Assembly (NCBI GenBank): GCA_911728435.2
Contig: OU452202.1
Span: 14,177,135-14,241,134, forward strand
DNA length: 64,000 nucleotides
From: Apoderus coryli
Taxonomy: Eukaryota; Arthropoda; Insecta; Coleoptera; Attelabidae
Direction: 5' to 3'
This document shows positions 11,915-23,019 of this stretch, one piece after another. A program made the translations under genes and the position numbers. Numbering within the stretch: the stretch's first letter is position 1; every line of letters starts with the position of its first letter. The notes under the pieces were generated by a model. The model worked only from the letters and a program-made list of their open reading frames with translations. It did no database searches and was not told the DNA's origin.

Positions 11915-12095
11915 AGTTTATTTAGGTTATATTCTATCACAACTACGAAAAATTATTCCGTATTCCAAATAAGTTTAGGAAGTATGTATGTTTTTATTTT
12001 GACCCCTTTTACACTATTTACGAACGCCTATGAAAACAAGTTATAACACATTTTTTTGGTTATATGTTATATTCCATCAAAGCTATAAATAACTA
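11915..12095 (-). repeat. Inverted fragment of repeat family B
   Basis: Contains the reverse complement of the family B module (GGTTATATTCTATCACAACTA, TTTGACCCCTTTTACACTAT, CGAACGCCTATGAAA). Confidence 0.55.
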
Positions 12096-12466
12096 GTTGT
12101 ATTACTACTATACTACTAGATTAGACATGTGTTCTGTATCTATATTCGTCTATTTCAATACAATTTTATATATATGTATACGAGGTAAGAGGTGTGATTT
12201 ACTTTTAATTAGTTTTAATTTTAAAATTTGTAGGTATATCAGATTTTCTATTTAATTTTATGTATTTTATTGTCTGATGATAGTCATTAAGACCGAAACC
12301 AGACACAAATAAGAAAAAGTAGCTGAACTTAGAGTGCTTTGGGTTTATTGATTAAATTATGGTCAGATACTTTCAGGAATTGAACAATAGAATTTTTGCA
12401 ACTAGTATTTTGATAATAAAGGTGATAATTACATACTAATTATTAATTGAAAAAGCAGGTCAGATC

Positions 12467-13646
12467 AGTCTTGAGGGGGTGATAGGGCAGACCATTTAGA
12501 ATCTTTTAAGCCAAACATACCTTAGTACAAAGTCTTACGGTTTTCGACTTATTGGAGATTTTCGATTTTTAGTATGAAAATATGCGTTTTTTTGCTGTTA
12601 TCACTAAAAGATCAACATGTTATATGAAATAGTTTTTTAATAAGTAAAAGTGTGGTTTTTTTATATTTAGAGAACACACACATCCTCCTGAAGTCGAAGA
12701 TCTAATCCTCCAAGCGTTTGCAGGTGATCCCACTACGAGTATTAGGAAAGTTGCGGCTGATCTTGGTTTGTCGCCATGGAAGGTTTGGAGTACGATGTAT
12801 CGTGAAAGAAAATCCTATTCTCAGAAGCCAATTTTGTCGTTTTCTCTTAAATAGTGACATTGAGAGTGAACGGTTTCTGGAAAGCATTCTATGGACGGAA
12901 GAATTCAATTTTTCAAAGGAAGGCATTTGTAATTTTCACAATTTGCATGAATGGGCTGACAAGCAGAAAAATCCACACTGGAAAAAACAGGTGTCTTTCC
13001 AGCACAAATTTTCCGTTAATGTTTGGGCCGGCGTCATTGGAGAAAGATTAATCGGTCCTTATTTTTTGCCAGAAATATTAAACGGCGACAGCTATCTAGA
13101 ATTTTTCTGCAAAATGTTCTTCTTCCAGAATTACTTGAAGGAGTACAATTTCCAAATGATATGCAAATTGTTTTCTAAAACGACGAATGTCCAGCTCATT
13201 TCCGTTTAGACGTAAGACAATATTTGGTTGATATTTTTCCAAATAGCTGGATAGGCAGAGGTGGACTAATTCTGTGACCTGCTAGATCCCCGGACTTTAC
13301 ACCATTGGATTTTTATGTCTGGGGGTGGGCTAAAGAGTTAATTTATACTGAAGAAATATTATCAAGAACCCATTTAATAAGAAAAATTCGAGAAGCTTTT
13401 CAAGGGACGCAGCAAGACAGGATATTACATACAACAACTACTGAAGTAAGTAGGACTCGAGCATATATTAGAAACAATGGACTTTGAACACCAATAAAGC
13501 ATGTTTCAATAGTTTATTTTGTTTCATTTACAAACTTATGATTTAAAATTCAAAATCCGAATATCTCGAAAACCGTAAAACTTTGTACTAAAGTATATTT
13601 GGCTTAAAAGATTCTACATGGTCTGCCCTATCACATCCCCAAGACT
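12467..13646 (+). mobile_element. Defective Tc1/mariner-type transposon with about 80-bp TIRs
   Basis: The left end (12467-12547, AGTCTTGAGGGGGTGATAGG) and right end (13566-13646) are inverted repeats matching over about 80 bp with few differences; both contain GGGCAGACCAT, GAATCTTTTAAGCC and ACAAAGT. The interior is a broken DDE transposase. I do not see a clear TA duplication at the borders. Length is about 1.18 kb, normal for mariner elements. Confidence 0.85.
12670..13487 (+). pseudogene. Tc1/mariner (IS630-like) transposase, frameshifted
   Basis: Several frames collinear with one DDE transposase can be followed. First, a helix-turn-helix piece (EVEDLILQAFAGDPTTS, IRKVAADLGLSPWKVW, 12690-12790). 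Next the catalytic core with ILWTEEFNFSKEG, HEWADKQKNPHW and FSVNVWAGVIGERLIGPYFL (12860-13070). Then FQNDECPAHF (frame-shifted, near 13180), and WPARSPDFTPLDFYVWG (about 13280-13325), followed by the C-terminal tail to the stop near 13485. The first catalytic aspartate (usual W-T-D-E) reads E here, and at least two frameshifts and stops break the frame. Inactive. Confidence 0.8.
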
Positions 13647-13924
13647 TTCTATCAACCTCCAAACACTACTTATTATTATTCTTGCACATGCCTTCGACAT
13701 CCGAATGGACAATCGCAGGATCAGAATCACGCATATTAAAGCTTTGTCTATTAAATTTAATGTAAAGCTTCTCTAGAAATCAGTCTACTGTACATACACG
13801 GCCAGTGAGCGGTCGCAACGAGAATATTTTATAAATTATTTTGTAAACGTATTTTGTAAAATAGGATTCTAAATTTTAATTTGTTTTAATATATTAGAAA
13901 CATTAATTTTACTTAAATTTAAAC
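13647..13924. other. Short stretch without a gene
   Basis: Nothing recognised between the mariner and the next MITE. Confidence 0.4.
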
Positions 13925-14140
13925 CAAGATCTTCCAAAATGTCGTTTTGAAAACTTAAAATTGATAATACTGTTATAATTCTGTAACATGTTGTTTTTGT
14001 GTGGAATGTTTCTTTTTGTAAATCATTTCAGTAAAGAAGAATTTTGAAAATACAAAAAGAAACATTCCACATCAAACAGTGTGTTACAGAATTTTGCTAT
14101 TGTGTAATCAATTTTAATTTTTCAAAAATTTTAACGACTG
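13925..14140. mobile_element. MITE with about 85-bp arms
   Basis: The left arm (TTCTGTAACATGTTGT, TGTGGAATGTTTCTTTTTGTA, to 14022) is inverted on the right (from 14052: TACAAAAAGAAACATTCCAC, then TGTTACAGAA). The loop is about 30 bp. No coding capacity. Confidence 0.75.
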
Positions 14141-15600
14141 ACCTCATGTTATACTATTAAATAAAAAGTTTTTCACAAAGTGTATGTATACATGTTTGAA
14201 TCCATATTACGAGTATAACTTAAGACACAAGGTAAGAATTCTTTTTAAGATTTTTTGATGCCACTAAAGATGGAACAGTAAAGTTCCGAAACATGTTTGG
14301 CTAATTCGAACATCTATATAAAAGTATTTTGTGGAGTAGACGCCATTGATTTATAAATATAACTCCAAAATTAGTGTGAAAAGAATCAGCAATAGGCTAA
14401 ATATTCCTGTCATTAACGCATAAAGAAGGTTAAGAATAATTCGTGTTTTTGAACAAACTTTCAATACAAGTTTCCAGTAAACATTTGGTGCTGTGTGTTC
14501 ATTGTACTCAATATTTGCTTTAATTTGATTAATTGAGGAAATGTATATGGAGTTCTCACAGAACTACTTTCCTGTTTTATTAGACAATAGAATAAACAAA
14601 TTTTGCTGATTCATTTTCAAAATTTTTCTAACGAAAGCTTTCCTAATTCGTGAATAGGCCGAAGTGGTCTTTATATTTCCATGGTAAAATCAGTTGTTTG
14701 AGTCGTATAGATTTTTGTATTTAGGTGTATTAGAAATTTATTCTGTACAAATCAAGAGCAGGAAACGGCTTAATCAACGAATATCACGGCATGCGATGAA
14801 ATAAAAACCAAACTCGATTCAATAATTAAAAGGCCGTAAGGGATATTATTAATAAATCATGAAAATGTGTTGCCCACAATGGAAGTTATTTCGAACAATT
14901 TTTGTAGATTTTGTTTTGTTGTTTCGTTATAATAAAAGTTTTTATTGATTTTGTTTGTTGTTTCATTGTTCTAGTACAACGAAATATTTGTTTAATAATG
15001 CTATTTTGCTAAAAGCAAATACTACTCTTTAGTAGTGTTCACTATAAATTTTGGTAGTGTTGATTCATTTCTCTAAATACACTGAAAACTTTCTGATATA
15101 TACAGGGTGACCCATTATTGTGTGGGCGGAAGATATCTCAAGATCTATAAGGGATAGACAAAAAATCCTTTACGAAACTTTTAGGCCCTGAAGAGGTGAA
15201 TAACCCAAAAATGTTTTCAATTATACAGGGTAGTTCACAAACGCGCAGCAGACCAAACTTGCCTTTTTTTACTAATGTAGGCTGAGAAATTGAGATCGAA
15301 TCGAATATATCGATACATTTCTTGCATCTCTATTAATGAAAGAAAGTTGACATTGTGATCATCTGCGTCAAATTTAACGTATCCGTTTGGTGGGCAGTTT
15401 TGTTTACGATAACATTCGTCACGTCAATAATAAATAAATAATTAATTTATTATATTTTTATACATATCGCACAATTGTTTGCCTATTTGGCATATTATAT
15501 CAAAATGTTTCAAATTTTCCGCGCTACATATACGTTAACCGTAAATTCGTATCATGACAGTGTAAGAATTTAATAAACATGTCAGGTAACATTATGTGCA
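14141..15600. other. Non-coding stretch with retroelement-like scraps
   Basis: A GGAAC-stem-GTTCC-GAAAC hairpin lies at 14264-14292 (see findings). TTTGTGGAGTAGACGCC near 14330 recurs at about 26249, probably a shared element end. TACAGGG terminus-like motifs lie at 15101 and 15224. No gene recognised. Confidence 0.4.
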
Positions 15601-15604
15601 GACA

Positions 15605-15715
15605 GGCTACAATTTCAATAATAATAATAAATAATTTCTATTGCCCAGATTTGAACTCGCAACCTTACGATTACGAAGACTTAACGTTAACACATAGACC
15701 AACGGTGTTTTTTTT
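15605..15715 (-). mobile_element. tRNA-derived SINE
   Basis: On the minus strand a tRNA-like head shows an A-box-like TGGTCTATGTGTTAACG and a B box GGTTGCGAGTTCAAATC, followed by a TTATTATTATT tail. It lacks a foldable acceptor stem, so it is a SINE rather than a tRNA gene. Confidence 0.6.
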
Positions 15716-15734
15716 TAATTGTCGTTAAATGCAG

Positions 15735-15995
15735 AAAAAAAAATAATTTTGTGGCATAGCGGACAAAATGACTGGTTTTACCTACAGAAGGGATTTTGTT
15801 TAATTTAGCAGGGCCTCGGTCTAATTCAGTAGATGGCAACGACTCTTACGAGCGAATCGCATTCGTCAGTGTCTGTCGACCCATGGCTCGGTCTGGTTCT
15901 GCTGAATTAGACTGAAGCTCTGCTAAATTAAACAAAATCCCTTGTGTAGGTAAAACCAGTCATTTTGTCGGCTATGCCACAAAATTATTTTCTTT
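15735..15995. mobile_element. MITE with about 90-bp arms
   Basis: Arms 15735-15830 and 15900-15995 are inverted repeats containing AAAATGACTGGTTTTACCTA and GGGATTTTGTTTAATTTAGC. The centre is about 70 bp and unrelated. No coding sequence. Confidence 0.8.
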
Positions 15996-17485
15996 TTATT
16001 ATATTTACGGACACAAATTCATATTTGCAGATATGCAGATGCCAACACAAGCCGGTAAAATAATAAATAATCAAAGACAAATTTGACAACTTGTGTCATT
16101 TAAAAACAATTCTGCCAGATTTATTGCAAGTGAATCCTATTAAAATAAAATTTAGTATAAATGAGGAGATTCTTTTAGATATAATAATGTTTTAATAGGT
16201 ATTTGTTATATTACTGTGGAAGTTGAAAATATTAAATTTGTTGGAAAACCAAGTATCTAATAATATTCTATGTGTAAATATATCTGGGCTTATGGAAGAA
16301 ACTGTGCGGGAATATGTTTGTTGTGAAATTTACAAAAAAAGTCTGGCAGCAGAGCATAATTAATTATGTTGGAACTCTCAAGTTAGTATGTTCTTTAGGC
16401 GAGTAAATTTCCATAAGTAAAGCACACACTTCTTTTTTCTTTTCTAATGACTTTCCTTGCATGAAAAAATTGACGATTTGCTACGACGACTATTTCAAAA
16501 ATGTTTCCCTCAACGAAACTTCAACAAAAGTAAACGTTGCACTGTGTTGAATATTTAAATGTATCCAAAAACATATGGCATATTGTACACTTGTTTGGAT
16601 TTTGAGATAATCTTCACGGACTTGAACTTGGGTTTAGTTGGAGTTTAGAGCCAATACGAGCTATCACGATTTACCTTGTTTGAAAATAAAGAGATCTAAG
16701 GATATATTTTATTTAGGAGTTGGATTTGTATGACGCACGCTAAATAAATTTTGAGATATGGCATAACATATTATTAAAATACTTCCAATCTAGCATTAGC
16801 TGATATTTTTAATTCATTTGTTTACTGAGAACGATTTATTATTTGAGTGGTATTTGTGTTAGTGCCACAGCTATTTGAAACTCTCATCTCGGCCAAAAGA
16901 TGGAATTAAACAATAATCAAACGATTTTATTCAATAAATAGTACCAAAGGCGAAGCCTAGCTGCACATCATAGTCGTTTTAACTTTTGGTGCTGAAGTAC
17001 CATCCTATAGGCCACCGTATGTTGGTCATTTGTTTGTTCTATAACGAATTTTAAGAAGAACATTCAAACCATCGAATATTAACTATAGATAAGAAGGTTC
17101 AGTAGACGCTGAAAACGGCATCGACTCGTCGCATTCCCAGCCACATTTCTGGCCCGCTACTATATATACTATATCTATACATACTATAACTATAACCGCG
17201 GCGAATTGCTTCGTAGACATACACATTAAACGTGCCAACACGAGGTGAAGTAACTGTATATTATTTTAAGCTGTGCCCAAACTAGTCTTTCGAGACCAAC
17301 CAAGTTAGCGCGAAGACAATGCAATTTCTCAAATTGGCATCAATCAAATGAATCTTTAAGTACTCAAAAAATTATTGTGTTATCTGTCGTATAGCTTGGA
17401 TTTAGTCCTCAATGATTTTTAATCCCGCACATGTACTTGATCTTCATATATGGAAAATTAATATAAATATTTTCGAAAAGAAATA
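15996..17485. other. Stretch without a recognised gene
   Basis: Mixed AT-rich and moderately GC sequence with no convincing exon, RNA or element boundary. Confidence 0.4.
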
Positions 17486-19016
17486 CAGTCGATACTGTTT
17501 ATAGTGAAACTCTTTATAGTGAAAAACTTACAGCGCAATTTGTTCAACACTTAGAATATTTTAATGACATTTAATGTAAAAAGCCCTGCATATAGTGCAT
17601 CTTTAAAATGAGTAGCACTCTATATAATAAAATTTTTACAGGTATACATTTTTATGCATTTATTGAGGTCTTGGACTTTTCGGGTTTCCCATTTACATTC
17701 TTATATTGCATTCTTTTGAAAATGTTCTTAACGCGTTCATAACGCCTAATGGTTGGCAATAAAGCAGGCAGATTTCTGTGAGACACCTTGGGGAATTCCT
17801 AACCCATTTTATTTTCGAGGCCTAGTAAATCGCAAATTTAGGTTTATGTTTAGGAATCAAGTAAGATATCACGCTTGTGTTTAAGTTTAGCTGAAAAAAT
17901 TAAAGTATTGGAAGCAGTTGATAAAGGCTGCATAAAAATTGATGTTGCCGCAAAATTCGGTGTTTCCCCAAGTTGTTTATCTCTGATAGTAAAAACTCGC
18001 AAAACTATAATCAAGAAAATTAATAATGTTCCAAGCAGTCGAAAATTTTTTCTAAAGCAGATTTTACTAAGAAAAATCACGAATGGGAGAGGAAGACGAA
18101 ATCGATCTCGCTATCCTAAAAAAACAATGGGGTCTTCTACAAAAAACTGCTACCGTCGACGCAGATTGTCTACTTGAAGATTTCTTAGAAATCTACAATG
18201 ATGTTGGCACGACATATCTCCCAAATGACAAAGACATAATTCACGATATAAAAAGTATAGACGATCATGAAGAAGAAACTGAACTGAGTGTCCTGCTAAA
18301 TTTAGTGAAAATTAAATAAGATATGCATTTGACATTGTGCGAACTACTCTCAAAGGCCAGGAAAGGGTACCTGATCAAAACTTTATGCATTTGAATAAAT
18401 GCGAGAATTTTGTTGAGCAACAATTATTTTTCAAAAGTAATTTTCAAAAAAAAATAACTGATTATATTTCCTAGTACATAATAATGTATGTAAGTATGTT
18501 ATTTAGCAATTTCTTAAAACTACACAAATTACTATATTCTTATGAAAAAGATACAATTTCGATTCGCACTTGCTTCTAAACGGATTTTTAAAATAAAAAT
18601 TCTTTTACTATTATGACAATACCAATAATGGAAATAATAATAAAAAAAAAAGGAAAAGAGAACATTAATAAGATGTTGGAAGACTGACAAAAACTAGAAC
18701 AAAAATCCTGAAGAAGACAAAAATTGTTTGTAGAAACGTCGTAAAAAAAGGTTGACAGCAAATAAAAGTTTTATATCTCACTATTGTTTGTTAATGCGAA
18801 CCAAAAACACCAAGAATGATATCCAAAAAACTATATTCTTATGTAATACGTAAATTATGTAGGACTTAAACTTTCAAATGTTTAATAAAATCTTTTATAA
18901 GTCAATTTTGCGATTTTTGTTGTTGTTCTGTTGATTTTTTCTTCATATAGTGAAAAACTCTCTATAGTGCAATTTCGGTCGACAGTTTGGTCTTTCACTA
19001 TATAGAGGTTCGCCTG
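17486..19016 (+). mobile_element. pogo/Tigger-type element, internally deleted
   Basis: A TA dinucleotide at 17484-17485 and 19017-19018 flanks inverted termini that start CAGTCGATACTG (left) and CAGGCGAACCTC (right, reverse complement), followed on both sides by TATAGTGAAA motifs. This is the standard pogo/Tigger arrangement with a TA target duplication. The interior codes only the two ends of a transposase. Confidence 0.85.
17845..18319 (+). pseudogene. Tigger transposase remnant (CENP-B-type HTH plus acidic tail)
   Basis: The first part (about 17860-18005) reads CLSLAEKIKVLEAVDKG and VAAKFGVSPSCLSLIVK, the N-terminal helix-turn-helix (CENP-B/pogo psq-like) that binds transposon ends. In a shifted frame, 18083-18319 reads DLAILKKQWGLLQ and DHEEETELSVLLNLVK and then a stop, typical of the acidic C-terminus of Tigger proteins. 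The second DNA-binding domain and the whole DDE catalytic domain between them are missing, so about 80% of a usual 500-residue transposase is deleted. Confidence 0.75.
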
Positions 19017-19734
19017 TATTTGTTTTTACTTGTTTATATAGTATTTCTCGAATTATCAAACATTCATAGACTCCTCGATATTTTATTTATGCATAACATT
19101 GCTTTTATTAGAAAAATCTAAGTTAAAACTGATGCCTAATATTGAACATAATGTTGTGGTAAAACTTTCAATTAAAATAAAGTTCTACCTCATCGACTAG
19201 GCGAAGAAAATAGAACTGGATCTGACGTTGCGTTTTCAGTTGAATATCACAGAAATTAATTGAATGAAAATACCTATAAGGAAAATATTTGAAATGAAAT
19301 GACAGGAATTACTTATATAGAAATTATCCGGTCTGTTAATGGTTAGAATATGTGCTCATGTGGAAATGATTGTATCTGTTTGTTTTCACTATATGTGCGT
19401 AAATAACGACCAATCCCACCGTGATTAATTGCTTGTTAGAGTAAAATTGTTTTTTAATAGAAATTGAATTGCGCAAAAAAAAAGCATTTTGAGTGTTACA
19501 TTGCTTAAAGATCGACTGGATGACTGTGTCCAGTTCCTTAGGACTGAGAATAATTGAGGATTATAATAGTCTTTTATTGGTTTTGATAAGAAAACTGTAA
19601 TTATTTAGAAATTATTATGATTTAGTGCAAAAGTATCCAAGCATGGAAATTCTTTAGTTTACACACATTTATTTTCATTGTTTAATAATGATAACCAGTC
19701 TTCTTTAAATCTTAAAGAATCAGGAGTCGCTAAA
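19017..19734. other. Stretch without a gene
   Basis: No coding or structural feature recognised. Confidence 0.4.
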
Positions 19735-19799
19735 GCGTGATAGTGGAGCTCTTTAATGTGGTCTATAGATCGAGCGTCATCCTTCCGACTGGCTTCATT

Positions 19800-20229
19800 C
19801 AACATTTATAACGCGTGCAAGGAAGAGCACGGCAAAAAGATGTGGCAATTATCAGCAGTCACTTTCTGAAGAATTTTCTGAAAATCATCAATAAGAGAAT
19901 ATATGCAAAATACGAGCCCTGGGTAAATCGCAGTTCGGTTTTCGTAACGGGTTCGGCACAAGGGAGGCCCTGTTGAGTATCCAAGTCTTGGTCCTGTTTA
20001 TGCCTGTTTCATTAACTACGAAAAGGCTTATGACAGGGTGCAACATGAAAAGTTTAGGAAAATCCTTAAAGATGTAGGCCTGGACGATAAAGACCTCAAA
20101 ATAATTGCAAATCTTTACTGGAACCAAATAATGTCACGCGAAGTTCGAATTAAACATTTACGCAAACAAATTATTCGAAGGTGCCCTGGAAAACTGCCCT
20201 GAAGGAATTTCCATTATTGGCGCTAACTT
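19800..20229 (+). pseudogene. RTE-like reverse transcriptase fragment interrupted by a DNA transposon
   Basis: The plus-strand frames read KIINKRIYAKYE (about 19885), FINYEKAYDRVQHEKFRKIL (about 20010-20070), IIANLYWNQ (about 20103) and ALENCPEGIS (about 20185), the RT fingers and palm. A 23-bp deletion after YWNQ breaks the frame. The sequence stops just before the catalytic YADD box, where a hAT-like element begins at 20238. It resumes after 23156 with the same NNLR context and a WMDRV-like piece near 23200, so one old copy was split. Confidence 0.8.
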
Positions 20230-20237
20230 AAATAACC
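20230..20237. repeat. Left 8-bp target-site duplication
   Basis: AAATAACC, matched 7 of 8 by AATTAACC at 23157-23164. Flanks the 20238-23156 element. Confidence 0.7.
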
Positions 20238-20475
20238 TACAGTTGCCACGAGACGAGACGAGATAAGGCTTTATCGAACTTCGAGTGACATTAATTGATC
20301 TACTCTATTTGCAGTTTGGTTCCAGTAAAGATTTGCAATATAAGACTTTATCTCGTCTCGTCTCGAAATTTTGAAATAATGTTTTTCGAGACGAGACGAG
20401 ACAAGGGACGAGACGAGACAAGGGTCGAGTCGAGACGAAACTAAAGTTCGTCTCGTCTCGTCTCGTTTGTCTCGA
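20238..20475. repeat. CGAGACGAGAC repeat block, left
   Basis: At least a dozen CGAGA or TCTCG pentamer runs in alternating orientation (20247-20265, 20350-20366, 20388-20440, 20452-20476) can fold into nested hairpins. A matching block forms the right end of the element. Confidence 0.85.
20274..20343 (-). pseudogene. Inverted RTE reverse-transcriptase scrap
   Basis: The minus strand reads IANLYWNQTANRVDQ and LMSLEVR, the same RT segment as the plus-strand copy 150-200 bp upstream, but with the 23 bp that copy has lost. It lies inside the terminal CGAGA block. Confidence 0.7.
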
Positions 20476-21320
20476 GTATTAGTAAAAAAATATATAGACA
20501 TTAGGAATGTAAATTAGACTTTTTTGATGTGAGACCAATCTCTCTCCAATCGAACAGTAAAATGTCTAGTAATCAAAGAAAACAATATCACATTCAAAAT
20601 ACATAATTCAGAATATAATATATATTGCTGCCTTATAAAGTTTTAAACAAAGTAAAAGATTTTGAATTTTAAACTAAAATTATATTTTCTGAGAGTGTAA
20701 TGCAATAAACAACAGCCAGTAAATTCCTTGCATATTGTAATATTTGTTTATTATCAATACAGAATGGTTAAAATAATTTCCCAACTTTCAATAAGTTTGT
20801 TCCTGTGAATTTTTGGATGAAATGATTATTCTAATTTAAAAGTGTTCTCAAAGCAAAATATCGAGCGGTGTGGCTGCCTGATGAGTATGAACGAGTACGA
20901 AGTATGCGCAGTAGTCTCTACTGGATACTTTGAAATAACAAACTTCAAGACAAAGTAAGGATAGAGTATTTTATTTTTCTCTTAAATACCGTAACTTTAG
21001 TAAATTGCGATGCTTTAAGTATATCAATAATATATTATCGGGAGATTCCTACCAAACATTACCACTTTTCATAATCGGCTTAAAACGTTAATTGACGGAA
21101 TAGAAAAGCTTGTGATAAAACTTGACAAAATGACATATGAAATGACATATCAAGCTTAATTAATAAGTATCATTTTGAAGATATCTTATATAGATTGTAT
21201 GCTAAACATATTTACTTTATTTTACTGTAATGTTTAGTGAGTGTGATTTTTCTTTGTATTTGTTTGTATTTATTAACAATGGGTTAGCTGAACAGACGGT
21301 TATATGCACAAATGTGCATA

Positions 21321-21327
21321 GCACCGT
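21321..21327. repeat. Left target-site duplication GCACCGT
   Basis: Perfect 7-bp match to 22456-22462, bordering the P-like element. With one mismatch it can be read as 8 bp. Confidence 0.75.
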
Positions 21328-22455
21328 CACAGCATTAATAAGTACAGCATTCCGTCTCCACGTTCGCACTTTGAAAAAAAGTGTGACGTAAGATGCCGCC
21401 ATTTTGGGTTACAAAACAGGTCCTGACTAAGAATAATTATAGTTTTTGGTTTCTAACCACAGTACTGTATTTTTATTTTTGTAAAAATATTTAAGTACAT
21501 AATAATATCGCTGTCAATTTCAGAAATATTTGTGGTGTGTCATAGTGATTGAAAACAACCTTGAGTGGTGTTATCAGTTAAATGTTGACATGATTGGGTG
21601 ATTTTTAATAACAATAATAATAACTATTGGAAAAAGTTGTTATTGTCAAAAAAGAATTAAGATTGTCAGATTTTTGATTAGTTTTCAATTTCTATATTAT
21701 ATTGGTCAGGTAAAATCGTTTCAGTTTTGTATTTAGTTTGTTATTTTTCTTTATTAATAAATCGCGTTTATTTCAATTTTCGTGGTTTATTATGAATATC
21801 GTTGTAGTGAGTTAAACGGGTAGTTTAATTCACAAATTACAACAACAGCAACTTTAAAGGCAAATTTTGGCAAAGACTTCTTGAAACTTTATAATGATAT
21901 TGTCAATAAAATAACAACTAGCCACGCGACAACTTGTGTTTATGTTTCACTTGTATTTAGTTTAAAAACATATTAGATACTGTCATTTCGTAATATAAAT
22001 TTTACGGTTATACAAATAGTTGTTATAAACGTAAAATTATCTAGTATTTATCTTAATTTTTACTTATTACTCACCTAACAGGATCTTTGGGGAAGCGAAA
22101 AAAATGTTTAGAGCAAGTGTACCGCTTATTGGGACAACATTTTGCAACACACACATGTCCTCCGTGATTATTCATTGTATGAATCCCAAGACACGTTAAT
22201 AAAAATAAAATCCTTTTAATTCTCACGAACACTATACCAAAAACACAAAACACAGATTTAGATTTAAACACAATATTTATTTATCTCGTACACGCCGACA
22301 ATGAACTATATATTGAACACAGTAGTGAACTGTATCTATCTACGTCAATGCGATTATTTTGACGTTGTAACCCATAATGGCGGCATGCGCGACGATATGC
22401 GCAGGACGGCTTGCTAACGTGAAAGACAGAATACTGTATTATTTATTATACTGTG
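21328..22455 (-). mobile_element. P-like element, 1.13 kb, with THAP-coding exon
   Basis: Imperfect inverted ends of about 90 bp start CACAG on each side and share TACAG(C/T)ATTC(C/T)GTCT, CACGTT and GCCGCCATTNTGGGTTACAA. They are bordered by a direct GCACCGT duplication. CA-starting termini, a 7-8 bp duplication and a THAP zinc finger together point to the P-element superfamily. Most of a P transposase is missing, so this is a deleted copy. Confidence 0.65.
22075..22175 (-). pseudogene. THAP zinc-finger first exon of a P-like transposase
   Basis: A minus-strand start gives MNNHGGHVCVAKCC followed by HFFRFPKDPVR, the beginning of a THAP domain (C-x3-C, then FxRFPKDP). It runs into a GTGAGT splice donor at 22074-22069, so it is the first coding exon of a spliced gene. 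The rest of the THAP domain (C-x2-H pair and AVPTIF box) is not found in the 750 bp that follow inside the element. THAP domains bind transposon ends in P transposases. Nonfunctional unless the missing exons lie elsewhere. Confidence 0.6.
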
Positions 22456-22462
22456 GCACCGT
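22456..22462. repeat. Right target-site duplication GCACCGT
   Basis: Matches 21321-21327 exactly. Confidence 0.75.
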
Positions 22463-22571
22463 ACTGAATCTCGCCCAATTGCGTATATATATAAAAAAAA
22501 TAATTTACTTGTTTGTTAAATATGCAATAAAAGACCATTATTATTATTATTGAGGGCACGTATTACCAGAT

Positions 22572-22914
22572 AATACTAATAATAAATAATTGCTGAAGAT
22601 ATCATGGATGGACAGAGTGACGAATGAAGCGGTTCTACTGCGTATGAATAAAGAAAGAGAGGTGCTTAACACCATAAAAAGAAAAAAGCTGGAGTACTTT
22701 GCCCACGTAATGAGAAATCCGAAATATGAATTGCTTCATATAGTCATTCAAGGAAAAATAGAGGGAAAGCCGAAGAACGTCGTGGCTCAGGAATCTTGGC
22801 CAGTGGTATGGAGTAAGCACTACGACACTCTTTAGGTCTGCTGTGGACAATGTGAAGATCATGCGACTGATCGCCAATGTTCTGGGAGGACACGGCACTT
22901 GAAGAAGAAGAAGA
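22572..22914 (+). mobile_element. 5'-truncated RTE insertion with target duplication
   Basis: A 343-bp insertion is flanked by perfect 10-bp copies of ATTACCAGAT (22562-22571 and 22915-22924). It holds the last about 100 codons of an RTE-like RT and ends in a GAAGAAGAAGAAGA tail, as short tandem tails do in RTE elements. Confidence 0.8.
22590..22905 (+). pseudogene. RTE-like RT C-terminal fragment
   Basis: Reads LKISWMDRVTNEAVLLRM, LEYFAHVMRNPKYELL and IQGKIEGKP before a frameshift, then RSAVDNVKIMRLIANVLGG to the end. Same family as the split copy at 19800-20229. Too short to be functional. Confidence 0.8.
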
Positions 22915-23019
22915 ATTACCAGATCACACCCTAAGATGATGTTTTTTTTATCAATTAATTATTAATATTATTATTTTTATTATAAATGGTTAAAATGGTT
23001 TTAAGTCATTACAATTTTT

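Noticed and set aside
20875..20910. Another hammerhead-like core CTGATGA...TACGAAG
   Set aside because: The second conserved box reads GAAGT rather than GAAAC and the stem is only three base pairs.
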